From positions 266,545 to 330,544 of the forward strand of contig CANFGT010000001.1 in assembly GCA_947446815.1 (NCBI GenBank): a stretch of DNA of 64,000 bases, written 5' to 3'. Position numbers and translations under genes: made by a program. Positions 46,985-56,156 of this stretch are shown here, piece by piece (the stretch's first letter is position 1; the number at the start of each line of letters is the position of its first letter). Below the pieces are notes generated by a model, which worked only from the letters and a program-made list of their open reading frames with translations, had not been told where the DNA came from and ran no database searches. This stretch comes from Acidimicrobiaceae bacterium (lineage in GTDB: Bacteria; Actinomycetota; Acidimicrobiia; Acidimicrobiales; Ilumatobacteraceae).

Positions 46985-47608
46985 GTGTTGAAAAGCGTCT
47001 CCCAGCAATCCATTGGCCGTTTTGTTGCCGTTGCTGCGAGCGTTGTATTGGCCACTGTTCTCGGATCTGCATGTGGCGGAGACACGCTGGGCGTTGCTAC
47101 CACCGTTGTGAATGTCACGCCGACTAACTTCGCCACGATTCCACCGGTTGCGAGCACCGCACCGGGAACTACAACAACCCTGCCTGCTAACGCTGTGGGT
47201 CAAGAAACTCTGTACACGGTGCAATCAGGCGACTCTCCGATTTCTGTTGCATCGAAGTACAACATTTCAGTAACGACCTTGCTTGCGTACAACGCTTGGG
47301 TGAGTCCCGCTCAATTTCCGTATCCCGGAAAGACAATTAAGATTCCTGCGAGCGCTGTCGTCAATCCCACACAAAACACAACTGTGGGCGGTGGTACGGC
47401 TGCCCCTGGTGTGAAAGTCAAGGCGGGGTGCGAGAACCACACAGCTGGCTCTTACACAATCCAGTCGGGCGACTCTTTGTGGCTTATTCAGAACAAGTTC
47501 AAGTCGTGTTTCACGATTGGTGCATTACTGGGTGCAAACAACTGGCCAGATGTTCAATCTGTGGTGCTGTTGCAGGGTCAATCCATCAACATTCCTGCTG
47601 CTAGTTAA
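46985..47608 (+). CDS. Secreted LysM-repeat protein, probable lipoprotein
   Basis: 207-residue exported protein. Hydrophobic signal segment (VAVAASVVLATVLGSAC) with a lipobox-like GSAC (C30), then a Thr/Pro-rich linker and two LysM domains (about residues 77-121, YTVQSGDSPISVASKY, and 157-204, YTIQSGDSLWLIQNKF) that bind peptidoglycan. The lipobox has Leu at -4 rather than -3, so lipidation is probable but not certain. Start GTG 46985 gives the cleanest signal peptide. Converges with ddl, 3 nt apart. Confidence 0.82.
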   Translation: MLKSVSQQSIGRFVAVAASVVLATVLGSACGGDTLGVATTVVNVTPTNFATIPPVASTAPGTTTTLPANAVGQETLYTVQSGDSPISVASKYNISVTTLLAYNAWVSPAQFPYPGKTIKIPASAVVNPTQNTTVGGGTAAPGVKVKAGCENHTAGSYTIQSGDSLWLIQNKFKSCFTIGALLGANNWPDVQSVVLLQGQSINIPAAS

Positions 47609-47611
47609 TAC

Positions 47612-48691
47612 TTAGTGCGCGGTGTTGCGCTTACGACGCGAGTGGCGTTCAATTGCGTGGTCTACTAGCTCATCAATGAGCTGTGCATAGGGAAGTCCGC
47701 TTGCATCCCACATTTTTGGATACATTGAGATGGGTGTGAATCCCGGAATCGTGTTGATTTCATTGCAGAGGAATCCACGTCCATTTTCTTCATAGAAGAA
47801 GTCAACGCGAGCCATACCTTCACATCGCAGTGTTTCGTATGCCTTGACTGCAAGCGCGCGGAGCTCTTCACTTTCTGAACCAGATAGTGGAGCAGGAATC
47901 ATCAATGTTGCCGAATCAGAAACGTATTTATCTTCGTAGTCATAGAACTCTTTGCCAGGCTTGATTTCTCCAACGACGGAAGCTCGTGGCGAGCGGTTAC
48001 CGATCACCGCAACTTCAAGTTCACGTGCGTTCACGGATTCCTCAAATACAATCCACTGGTCGTACGTCGCTGCAAGGCGAACAGCTACTTGAAGTTCTGC
48101 AGCATCATGCGCCTTGGTGACGCCGACAGAAGATCCCATATTGGCGGGCTTGACGAAGAGGGGAAAACCAAGGTTGTTGGAGATGTTCTCCAAAGACTCG
48201 GCTGAGATTTTGTCTTCTCGCAAGACGGCGTATCGCACTTGTGGGATACCAGCATGTGAAAAAACATCTTTTGCCATTGCTTTGTCCATCGCAACAGCAC
48301 TGGCAAGAACACCGCTGCCGACATATGGGACGTCGAGAAGTTCGAGCAGGCCCTGCATTGTTCCGTCTTCACCCATAGGACCGTGCAGAAGGGGCATCAC
48401 AACAATGGGCCCTTGAGATGCAAGTGTTGTCAGAGCGCTTGACGATGTTGGGGTGCCCGTTGCAGAAAGATGCTCGGGGAGTGCGGATGGATCGGTTCCG
48501 CCATTAGGAAGTTGTGGAAACTGCGGTGCACACCAGGATCCGTCACGCCCGATTGCGATGGCGACGGTGTGATACTTCGATGCATCCGCTGCGCGCAACA
48601 CGTGAGAGGCCGTGACGCAGCTGACATCATGTTCTGCTGACTGGCCGCCATAAATCACAACAAGTGTTGTTCGCTGAGGGGCTGTGTCCAT
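47612..48691 (-). CDS. ddl: D-alanine--D-alanine ligase
   Basis: 359-residue ATP-grasp enzyme making the D-Ala-D-Ala dipeptide for peptidoglycan. YGGQSAEHDVSCVTA at the N terminus, PLLHGPMGEDGTMQGLLELL, KPANMGSSVGVTKA and FLCNEINTIPGFTPISMYP are canonical. TACCGT lies 7 nt before the ATG, a leaderless geometry. It diverges from murF, which uses its product, across 33 bp. Confidence 0.96.
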   Translation of the reverse strand: MDTAPQRTTLVVIYGGQSAEHDVSCVTASHVLRAADASKYHTVAIAIGRDGSWCAPQFPQLPNGGTDPSALPEHLSATGTPTSSSALTTLASQGPIVVMPLLHGPMGEDGTMQGLLELLDVPYVGSGVLASAVAMDKAMAKDVFSHAGIPQVRYAVLREDKISAESLENISNNLGFPLFVKPANMGSSVGVTKAHDAAELQVAVRLAATYDQWIVFEESVNARELEVAVIGNRSPRASVVGEIKPGKEFYDYEDKYVSDSATLMIPAPLSGSESEELRALAVKAYETLRCEGMARVDFFYEENGRGFLCNEINTIPGFTPISMYPKMWDASGLPYAQLIDELVDHAIERHSRRKRNTAH

Positions 48692-48698
48692 CGCTTAG

Positions 48699-48718
48699 AC
48701 GGTACTCGCCACTAGGGT
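48699..48718. promoter_or_regulatory. Divergent leaderless promoters of ddl and murF
   Basis: Minus -10 TACCGT (48704-48699), 7 nt from the ddl ATG. Plus -10 TAGGGT (48713-48718), 6 nt from the murF ATG. The hexamers are 8 bp apart, so polymerase footprints overlap. Confidence 0.65.
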
Positions 48719-48724
48719 CGATTC

Positions 48725-50038
48725 ATGCGCATCATGGCCTCCGACGTAGCACTCTGCACGGGTGGAACCCTTGTGGGCAACGACATTGAAGCGTCAGTGC
48801 TTTCATTTGATTCTCGGACGATAAAGCCTGGGCATGCTTTCGTCGCGATTGTGGCACAGAGAGATGGTCATGACTTTGTTGCATCTGCAGCGGCCAATGG
48901 AGCGTCATTTGCAATTGTCTCTCGTGGTCGCGCCAGTGATGCGCTGACATGTATTGAGGTTGATGACACGACGGCTGCACTTGCGCTCCTCGGACGCTCG
49001 CTTCGCGAGAAGTTATCTTCGACCCTCGAGGGACGCGTCGTAGGTATTACGGGTTCTGCTGGAAAGACAAGTGTCAAGAACTTGGTTCGAGCAGTTCTGC
49101 AAGCGGGTTTCAGTCCTGTTCATGCAGCTGATGCATCCTTGAACAATGACATTGGCGTACCCATCACCATTGCGAATGCACCCGATGACGCTGCTGCATT
49201 AGTTGTGGAAATGGGTATGCGGGGGTTTCACGAAATTGATCGACTCTGTGGCATCGCCCAACCCGTGATTGGTTTGGTAACGAACGTTGGCGATGCACAT
49301 GGTGAACGACTAGGCGGTGCCGATGGAATTGCGAAGGCAAAAGGGGAACTGATTACGGCATTGCCATCCGACGGCGTAGCGATTCTCAATGCCGATGATG
49401 AACGTGTGCGGGCAATGCGGTCGTTGACATCTGCTCGTGTGCTGACCTTCGGGAAAAGCGAAGACGCTGATGTGCGCTATGACGTCACCGATACCGACAT
49501 CGATGGTCGTTGCACTGCAACTTTTTCATTTGAAGGAACTTCTATCTCGGCAACACCGATGTTGCCCGGAGAGCACATGGTGTCGAATTCGGCTGCGGCG
49601 CTAGCAGTGGGACTCGCGTGTGGCATGAAGTTGAATATTGCTGCAAAGGGAATCGGGCGAGAAGTTCTTGAAACTGGTCGGATGTGCTGGCTTGAAGCAC
49701 TCAACGGGCTTCGAATCCTTGATGATTCCTACAATGCCAATGAACATTCAATGATTGCAGCATTGAAAGTGATTGCAGATCTTCCTGTGCGCACAAAATT
49801 TGCGGTATTGGGCCAGATGGCCGAGATTGCTGATGCTGCTGACGCGCATCGTCGTGTTGCTGAGTTTGCGATAGTGAACAACATCAAGTTGATTGGTCTT
49901 GAAACCGATTTGTACGGAGTCCCTGCGATGTCTGTTGAGGATTCCTTGAAGGAACTTTCCTTCCATCATCCGCACGTTGTGCTGGTGAAGGGCTCTCGTT
50001 CTGCTCGCACAGAACGCATCGTGCACGAACTTCTCTAG
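48725..50038 (+). CDS. murF: UDP-N-acetylmuramoyl-tripeptide--D-Ala-D-Ala ligase
   Basis: 437-residue Mur ligase that adds the D-Ala-D-Ala dipeptide to the UDP-MurNAc-tripeptide. N-terminal FDSRTIKPGHAFVA, central ATP-binding GITGSAGKTSVKNLV (near residues 108-122), ALVVEMGMRGFHEI and LDDSYNANEHSMIAAL are all present. Next to ddl, giving substrate synthesis and use side by side. Converges with the MFS gene with no spacer. Confidence 0.95.
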   Translation: MRIMASDVALCTGGTLVGNDIEASVLSFDSRTIKPGHAFVAIVAQRDGHDFVASAAANGASFAIVSRGRASDALTCIEVDDTTAALALLGRSLREKLSSTLEGRVVGITGSAGKTSVKNLVRAVLQAGFSPVHAADASLNNDIGVPITIANAPDDAAALVVEMGMRGFHEIDRLCGIAQPVIGLVTNVGDAHGERLGGADGIAKAKGELITALPSDGVAILNADDERVRAMRSLTSARVLTFGKSEDADVRYDVTDTDIDGRCTATFSFEGTSISATPMLPGEHMVSNSAAALAVGLACGMKLNIAAKGIGREVLETGRMCWLEALNGLRILDDSYNANEHSMIAALKVIADLPVRTKFAVLGQMAEIADAADAHRRVAEFAIVNNIKLIGLETDLYGVPAMSVEDSLKELSFHHPHVVLVKGSRSARTERIVHELL

Positions 50039-51307
50039 CTAGGACGTTTCTACGGGCAGTGGATGCTGTACGTCAATCTTTTCGATGTTGCACCACCATG
50101 ACAAGAACAGGGCCCATGCCGCACCGATGTAGAGAACGGGTCGTGATCCGATGGCGTCCATTAATGGACCAAAGATGACGTTGCCGATGGGGATTGTTCC
50201 GCCAAAGGCCATGAACCAGAGCGACATCACTCGGGCGCGAATCTGAATCTCGAGGCGGCTTTGCAGAACCGTCATGAGTGAGGTTGTTGTTCCGAAATAA
50301 GCAATGCCGAGGAAGAACGCAGTAATGAACGCGAGAGGTAAGCCACGTGCCGTAGCAAAGGCTGTCATCGCGATAGCGAATGCAAGGAAGCCTCGTCGTG
50401 CGAGAAGTCGTTTATCTACTGATGCAAAGACTGTGCCAATCGCAAGTGCTCCGAGAAGCGCTCCGGTACCCCATGTGGCATAGAGCCATTTGTAAGTCAC
50501 TGTCTTTGGCTTGATGCCAAAACTGAGGTCTGCAACGGCGGGGAATAATCCGACGTACGCAAGGCTAAGAAGAGAGAACGAGCTCATCGTGAGAAGGATG
50601 CGTCCTATTGATTTGCGATCACGCGCAACACGGAAACCACCAGTGAGTGCTTTCATGCCCTTTTCGCGTTGTGAGTTATTTGGTGGCAGTTTGATACGCA
50701 TCACAGCCCATGTCACGAACAGATAAGTCGCAGCATTGAAAATGAAGACTTGTCCTGTTGTCACACCCCAGCTCACCATGATTGCAACGAGGATGGGACC
50801 AGTCACGCGAGAGCCGTTAACAGAGGCAGAGTTCAGGCTGATGGAACCACCGAGGTCTTCGGGGCGTACAAGGCTGGGAAGAACTGCAGAAAAGGCCGGG
50901 GCATTCAAGCTGTTTCCGATACCAACGGAAAGCTGAGCAAGGAAAAGTGTCCAGATGGGGGAATGTGCAATGGCGAAAATACCAAGCGCTACAGAGCCAA
51001 GCATCTGAATGATTTGGGAAAAGATCAACCACTTACGACGATCGATGCGATCTGCCATTGCGCCAGCTGGAATGGAAAGCAGTAGCAATGGTCCGAGTTG
51101 GGCGAAGACAAAAACACCTACCGCTGATGCGCTCTTTGTGCGTTCGTAGATGTACGCGGGCAGCAGGACATTTTGCATCCAGGTGCCGATGCTGGACAGG
51201 AAGTTCGATGTCCACATGACACGAAAATCCGGATAGCCAAATGCTGCTCGTGCGGTGCCGGGTCGAGGTGGTTGTTTTGTCTTCTTAGGCGCTGAGTCGG
51301 TCGTCAT
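50039..51307 (-). CDS. MFS transporter (EntS/DUF894-like)
   Basis: 422-residue 12-helix transporter with AGAMADRIDRRKWLI after helix 2. Similar type to the protein at 15911-17128 (shared motifs such as GVGNSLNAPAFSAVLP versus GVGNAIDNPARRGLV). It is 17 nt downstream of the P450 gene on the same strand, so both may be co-transcribed and the transporter may export a P450 product. The substrate is unknown. Confidence 0.86.
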   Translation of the reverse strand: MTTDSAPKKTKQPPRPGTARAAFGYPDFRVMWTSNFLSSIGTWMQNVLLPAYIYERTKSASAVGVFVFAQLGPLLLLSIPAGAMADRIDRRKWLIFSQIIQMLGSVALGIFAIAHSPIWTLFLAQLSVGIGNSLNAPAFSAVLPSLVRPEDLGGSISLNSASVNGSRVTGPILVAIMVSWGVTTGQVFIFNAATYLFVTWAVMRIKLPPNNSQREKGMKALTGGFRVARDRKSIGRILLTMSSFSLLSLAYVGLFPAVADLSFGIKPKTVTYKWLYATWGTGALLGALAIGTVFASVDKRLLARRGFLAFAIAMTAFATARGLPLAFITAFFLGIAYFGTTTSLMTVLQSRLEIQIRARVMSLWFMAFGGTIPIGNVIFGPLMDAIGSRPVLYIGAAWALFLSWWCNIEKIDVQHPLPVETS

Positions 51308-51324
51308 AGGGGGGAGTATCGAAC

Positions 51325-52545
51325 TTAGTGCCCAGCATCAAACCGCACGGGGAGCGATGCGGGGCCAAAGATGCCCACGCCAGTTGGTTTGTATTCAACT
51401 GGTCCGTTCAATGCAAGATTCGGCATGCGCTGAGCCAACAACACGAATGCTTCTTGCAATTCTGCACGTGCAAGTGATGCGCCCAGGCAGTAATGAATTC
51501 CTGCACCAAAAGAAAGGTGGGGTTGGCCGACCGGCTCGCGTGTGATGTCAAACGTTTCAGGTGTGGGGAACACGGAGGAGTCAAAGTTGCCTGTTCCCAT
51601 CGAAGTGCTCATAAATGTCCCCTTGGGGAACAGGACACCGTTGTACTCAATGTCTTCAGAAGCAAAGCGAATAGTTCCACCGACGGCGCCGTGGAATCGC
51701 ATGACTTCTTCAACTGCGCGAGGAGCAAGTGATGGATCATTTGCCAATATCTCCCATTGCTGTGGGTGCTCAGCAAAAATTGCTAGCGCTAATCCCAACT
51801 GGTTTCGCGTCGTATCGGTTCCGCCGACAATCACTGCCTCCACCATCATCTCAAGCTCGTCAGTAGTGAGTTTGTCTCCTGCCTCTTCTGACTTAATCAA
51901 ATCCGTGAGCAGGTCATCAAGGGGAACACTGCGACGCTGTTCAATGAGGCCACGTGTGTATTCGTTGATCTCATCTTGCGCCGCGATGATGGTGGGCATT
52001 ATCTCTACAAGGTTGTCGCTGAAGATGCGCAGAATGTCGGTTGCAAGTCGACTGAACAATTGCCAATCTTCTTTTGGTGCTCCGAGAAGCTCACAAATGA
52101 TGGGGATGGGATAGGGCTCACAAATGTCGGCAACAATTTCAGCATGACCCTGTGCAGCAATTGGGTCGACCAATTCATTGATGACCTCGCGCATAAATGG
52201 TCGTAAACGATCGGCACTGCGTGGAGAGAATGCGGGAGCGACGAGGCGTCGTAAGCGCACATGCACATCGCCTTCTGCATTGAGGATGGAGACCCGACGA
52301 CGGCGTCCGAAGTCTTCATCTCGGATGCCTTGCATCTGAGCAACAAGACCTGTGGCAGAGTGCCAGCGCTTGTCACGAAGGACACCCATCACTGACTCAT
52401 ATGTGAGAACGGAGTAACCAATGTCGTTGCGTGCAATCCAACTGTCTTTGGCAGTTGCGCGCAGCTGAGCCTGTCGTTCGGCCCTGTTGAGCCCCATGAT
52501 GAGCTCGATCTTGGGTAGTTGAAGACTGTCGACGGGGGTTGGCAC
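51325..52545 (-). CDS. Cytochrome P450
   Basis: 406-residue class I-type soluble P450 monooxygenase. I-helix VGGTDTTRNQLGLAL, ExxR (VEEVMRFHG), and heme-binding loop FGAGIHYCLGASLARAEL with the axial cysteine are intact. Electron partners (ferredoxin, reductase) are not next to it. The substrate is not inferable; such enzymes often hydroxylate lipids or terpenoids. GTG 52545 is preceded by TAAGTT at 6 nt, a leaderless geometry. Confidence 0.93.
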   Translation of the reverse strand: MPTPVDSLQLPKIELIMGLNRAERQAQLRATAKDSWIARNDIGYSVLTYESVMGVLRDKRWHSATGLVAQMQGIRDEDFGRRRRVSILNAEGDVHVRLRRLVAPAFSPRSADRLRPFMREVINELVDPIAAQGHAEIVADICEPYPIPIICELLGAPKEDWQLFSRLATDILRIFSDNLVEIMPTIIAAQDEINEYTRGLIEQRRSVPLDDLLTDLIKSEEAGDKLTTDELEMMVEAVIVGGTDTTRNQLGLALAIFAEHPQQWEILANDPSLAPRAVEEVMRFHGAVGGTIRFASEDIEYNGVLFPKGTFMSTSMGTGNFDSSVFPTPETFDITREPVGQPHLSFGAGIHYCLGASLARAELQEAFVLLAQRMPNLALNGPVEYKPTGVGIFGPASLPVRFDAGH

Positions 52546-52551
52546 ACCTCA

Positions 52552-52557
52552 AACTTA
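52552..52557 (-). promoter_or_regulatory. Leaderless -10 of the P450 gene
   Basis: TAAGTT on the minus strand (52557-52552), six bases, then GTG 52545. Confidence 0.55.
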
Positions 52558-52674
52558 TGTCTGGGGGAGGGCTAACTGACTACTGAGGGGATATGAGGCA
52601 CAAATGAACATAGAAAGAAATTTCCGAGAGATGTGTCTTGGGGGCACCCTATGACTCCACCGGTGTTACGCTTT

Positions 52675-52693
52675 CCTCCGTTTCAAAAGGAGG
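52675..52693 (+). promoter_or_regulatory. Hairpin sequestering the potA ribosome site
   Basis: CCTCC (52675-52679) is complementary to GGAGG (52689-52693), the core of the very strong AAAGGAGGTG site before potA. Inner T/A pairs can extend the stem. In this fold the ribosome site is hidden, so translation of the transporter operon could be switched. Confidence 0.5.
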
Positions 52694-52697
52694 TGGG

Positions 52698-53840
52698 ATG
52701 GACGCCGGGTTCCCCGTTGTAAAGCTCGATAATGTTCGCAAGCAATACGGATCCTTTGTAGCCGTTCATCAAGCCGACTTCTCTATAGGTCGTGGCGAGT
52801 TCTTCGCCATGTTGGGACCTTCTGGATGCGGCAAGACCACCACACTCAAGATGATCGCTGGGTTTGAACAACCCACCGCAGGTCGTGTCTTTCTCGAGGG
52901 AGAAGACGTCTCTCAAGTCCCTCCTCACAAGCGCAATGTCAATACTGTGTTCCAGCAGTACGCCTTGTTCCCTCACATGTCTGTTTTCGACAATGTCGCA
53001 TTCGGGCCCCGCAGCAAGAAAATCAATGAGGCTGAAGTCAAGACTCGCGTCAACGAGATGCTTGAAGTTGTCCGCCTTGGAGATTTCGCCGCCCGTCGCC
53101 CCGCACAGTTGTCAGGCGGCCAACAGCAACGTGTTGCATTGGCACGAGCACTCGTTAACTATCCATCGGCACTCTTGCTTGATGAACCCTTGGCTGCACT
53201 CGACTTGAAACTTCGCGAAGCAATGCAGATTGAACTCAAGCGCATTCAACGTGAAGTGGGTATCACTTTTGTTTTCGTCACACATGACCAAGGCGAAGCA
53301 CTCACAATGAGCGATCGCATTGCAGTGATGAGCGAGGGGCTAGTGGAGCAGGTGGGTGCACCGGTCGACATCTACGCGCGACCAGAAACCCTGTTCGTTG
53401 CTGGATTCATTGGTTCTGCCAATTTGTTACCAGGAACCGTGATGTCATCCGATGGTGCTGGGACTCGAGTACAACTTCTTGATGGCACTCAAGTTGTTGT
53501 CGCTGCTGGCAACAGTGCTCCGAATGCGTCTCTCTCGCAAGGCAACCAAGTCACAGTGATGTTGCGCCCTGAGCAAGTTGTTCTTGAAAGCGAAGGTTCA
53601 ATGAAGGTGTTCATCACCGACACTGTCTTCCAAGGTTCATCCGTTCGTGTTGTAGGCCGTACTGCAAACGACACAGAGGTGACGGCAATTGTTCCTGCGG
53701 GTTCAAACCACAAGGCGCCATCCGCTGGTGAATCTGTTTTTATGCAGTGGCATGCCTCTGCCCCATACTTGTTGGAAGGATGGCCAGAGACTGCTGGCTC
53801 CACTAACACCAACGTCGATTCCATTGAGGCAACGCTCTAA
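52698..53840 (+). CDS. potA: Polyamine-type ABC transporter ATP-binding protein
   Basis: 380-residue ATPase powering import of spermidine/putrescine-type substrates. Walker [10 protein letters not shown] (about residues 40-48), Q-loop [10 protein letters not shown], signature LSGGQQQR, Walker [13 protein letters not shown] and a C-terminal TOBE domain. ATG 52698 is chosen because AAAGGAGGTG precedes it; an in-frame ATG 60 nt upstream lies before the ribosome site. First gene of the potADBC operon. Confidence 0.93.
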   Translation: MDAGFPVVKLDNVRKQYGSFVAVHQADFSIGRGEFFAMLGPSGCGKTTTLKMIAGFEQPTAGRVFLEGEDVSQVPPHKRNVNTVFQQYALFPHMSVFDNVAFGPRSKKINEAEVKTRVNEMLEVVRLGDFAARRPAQLSGGQQQRVALARALVNYPSALLLDEPLAALDLKLREAMQIELKRIQREVGITFVFVTHDQGEALTMSDRIAVMSEGLVEQVGAPVDIYARPETLFVAGFIGSANLLPGTVMSSDGAGTRVQLLDGTQVVVAAGNSAPNASLSQGNQVTVMLRPEQVVLESEGSMKVFITDTVFQGSSVRVVGRTANDTEVTAIVPAGSNHKAPSAGESVFMQWHASAPYLLEGWPETAGSTNTNVDSIEATL

Positions 53841-53901
53841 CGGCATATGTCGCGATAGCAACTCACCCTTCTCACACAACATCTAAATAAGGAGACACAT
53901 C

Positions 53902-55071
53902 ATGGGAGCACAAAACAACATGCCCGCCTGGCGCGGACCGAAATATTCGCGTCGCGACTTTCTTGTGCGCTCCGGCCTCATTGGCGCTGGTGCACTTTCG
54001 TTGCCTGCGCTTCTTGCTGCATGTGGCAGTGGAAGTACTGCGAATACAACTCCTGGTGGCAGCAACTCGTTGTTCTTTGAAAACTGGCCCGGATACATGG
54101 ACTCACAAACCGTTGGGTTGTTTGCCAAAGAATTGGGTATCGATTTCAAATACACCGAGGCATATAACGACAACAACGAATATTTCGCCAAGATTCAGCC
54201 AGCCTTGTCGAAGGGTAAGAAAATTGCTCCGGACATGATCGCCCCCACCTTCTGGATGGCTGCACGCTTAATTCAGCTCGGCTGGGTGCAGAAGCTTGAT
54301 CATGCGAGCATTCCAAACTTTGCAAATCTTCGTGATGACTTGAAGGACCCATCTTGGGACAAGGGCAATGTGTACAACCTTCCGTACCAGACAGGTATCG
54401 CAGGTATTGCGTACAACCAAAAGGTGACTGGCCGCGAGCTGAAGTCTGTGAAAGATCTCTTTGACCCAGCCTTCAAAGGCAAAATCGGTGCTCTCACAGA
54501 AATGCGCGACACCATTGGACTTCTCTTGATGGCAGACGGAAAAGACATCACCAAGATTTCGACATTTGATCAAGCGGCTGGCGCTTTCGATCGACTTGAA
54601 AAGGCGAAGGCTGATGGCCAGATTCGTTCATTCACGGGCAATGACTACATCGACGATCTCGCAGCTGGAAACTTTGCTGCATGCGTTGGCTGGTCGGGAG
54701 ATGTCTTGCAACTGGGTAAGGACAACCCGGACGTGAAGTTTGTGGTCCCAGAAGAGGGTGGCACCAGTTGGTACGACACCATGGTGTGGGTCAAGGGCTC
54801 CCAAAACGGTGACTCCGTATCAAAGTGGATGAACTACTTGTACGACCCAGCAAATGCTGCACGCCTGACTTCTTTTGTTCAGTACATGTCGCCCGTCAAG
54901 GGAGTGCGCGATGAGCTTGTGAAGCTTGGTGGCGACAGTGCTGCTCTGGCGGAAAATCCATTGTTGTTCCCCGACGATGCAACCATCAAGAAATTGCAGA
55001 CCTGGGGTGCATTGTCCGAGACCGAAGAAGCAAAGTTCGATGAGCGCTTTGCTGCGATCACCGGCGCTTAG
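53902..55071 (+). CDS. potD: Polyamine-type substrate-binding lipoprotein
   Basis: 389-residue extracellular solute-binding protein. It carries a Tat-type signal (S16-R-R-D-F-L) followed by a hydrophobic stretch and lipobox LAAC (C41), so it should be folded before export and lipid-anchored. The mature part is a PotD-like bilobed domain (FENWPGYMDSQTV, GTSWYDTMVWVKG). AAGGAG precedes the ATG by 7 nt. The polyamine assignment follows from fold and operon; the exact ligand is untested. Confidence 0.92.
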   Translation: MGAQNNMPAWRGPKYSRRDFLVRSGLIGAGALSLPALLAACGSGSTANTTPGGSNSLFFENWPGYMDSQTVGLFAKELGIDFKYTEAYNDNNEYFAKIQPALSKGKKIAPDMIAPTFWMAARLIQLGWVQKLDHASIPNFANLRDDLKDPSWDKGNVYNLPYQTGIAGIAYNQKVTGRELKSVKDLFDPAFKGKIGALTEMRDTIGLLLMADGKDITKISTFDQAAGAFDRLEKAKADGQIRSFTGNDYIDDLAAGNFAACVGWSGDVLQLGKDNPDVKFVVPEEGGTSWYDTMVWVKGSQNGDSVSKWMNYLYDPANAARLTSFVQYMSPVKGVRDELVKLGGDSAALAENPLLFPDDATIKKLQTWGALSETEEAKFDERFAAITGA

Positions 55072-55094
55072 CGCAATCAACATTCTGTAAGTTC

Positions 55095-56156
55095 GTGATA
55101 CAGCCACAAAAGCGATTCGCATCCCGTCCCGAGTGGATAGGTCTTGGCGTCATGGTCTTGTTGGCTGTGGGCGTTGTGGCGCTGGCGGCTGAATGGGTGA
55201 CAGGGGGACTAGCAACAGGGTTGATTGCGGTCTTGATTGTTTCGGTCGTTGCAATTATTTGGATTGCAATTATGGGTGGCCTCGAAGCTCGTCGAGCTCT
55301 TGCGCCCTACGGCCTCTTGAAGCCTGGCATCTTGTGGTTGAGCCTGTTTTTCTTGGCTCCGCTGTGGTCCATGTTCGAAATGTCTCTCTCCAGCAAGAAG
55401 AGTCGTTTTGACTTCTTTCCAAAATTCACCTGGGACTGGAGTAATTACACAAAAGCTCTCACTGACTACGCACCGCAATTCGGCCGTAGTTTTTTGTATG
55501 CGTCCATCGCGACAATTTTGACCTTGCTCATCGGGTACCCACTGGCATATGCGATCGCATTTCGCGGTGGTAAATATCGCACGATGCTTCTTGGATTAGT
55601 CGCAGTTCCTTTCTTTACTTCGTATCTAATTCGTACGTTGGCATGGCAGAACTTGCTTGCTGATGCTGGTCCCGTTGTTTCCATCATGAAGACATTGAGG
55701 CTGGAGAACATTCTCGAGTGGCTCCACATCATGGATAATGGACGGCTCATCAATACTCCTGCTGCAGTCATCGGTGGTTTGACGTACAACTTCCTTCCGT
55801 TCATGATTTTGCCCATTTATGTGAGTCTTGAAAAGATTGATGTTCGTCTCGTAGACGCATCGATGGATTTGTACACCACTGCATCTGGTGCATTCCGTCG
55901 AGTTGTTCTTCCGTTGTCGATGCCCGGCATCTTTGCCGGAAGCTTGTTGGTTTTTATCCCTGCAGCTGGTGACTTCGTGAATGCAAAGTTCCTGGGTAGC
56001 CCAGAAACCACAATGATTGGTAGCTCCATCCAGGATCAATTCTTGGTGCAGTTGAACTATCCATTGGCCGCTGCAATGTCGTTTGTTCTGATGGCAGTCA
56101 TCACAGTGTCAGTGCTCATCTACGCGAGATTCATGGGCACAGAGGACTTGGCATGA
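55095..56156 (+). CDS. potB: Polyamine-type ABC permease, first subunit, with N-terminal extension
   Basis: 353-residue inner-membrane permease. The C-terminal approximately 285 residues are a normal PotB domain with the ATPase-coupling loop (DASMDLYTTASGAFRRVVLP). Before it are about 65 extra residues forming two more hydrophobic helices (near 17-35 and 40-60), not usual in PotB. GTG 55095 is used; a shorter start cannot be excluded. It overlaps potC by 4 nt. Confidence 0.9.
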   Translation: MIQPQKRFASRPEWIGLGVMVLLAVGVVALAAEWVTGGLATGLIAVLIVSVVAIIWIAIMGGLEARRALAPYGLLKPGILWLSLFFLAPLWSMFEMSLSSKKSRFDFFPKFTWDWSNYTKALTDYAPQFGRSFLYASIATILTLLIGYPLAYAIAFRGGKYRTMLLGLVAVPFFTSYLIRTLAWQNLLADAGPVVSIMKTLRLENILEWLHIMDNGRLINTPAAVIGGLTYNFLPFMILPIYVSLEKIDVRLVDASMDLYTTASGAFRRVVLPLSMPGIFAGSLLVFIPAAGDFVNAKFLGSPETTMIGSSIQDQFLVQLNYPLAAAMSFVLMAVITVSVLIYARFMGTEDLA

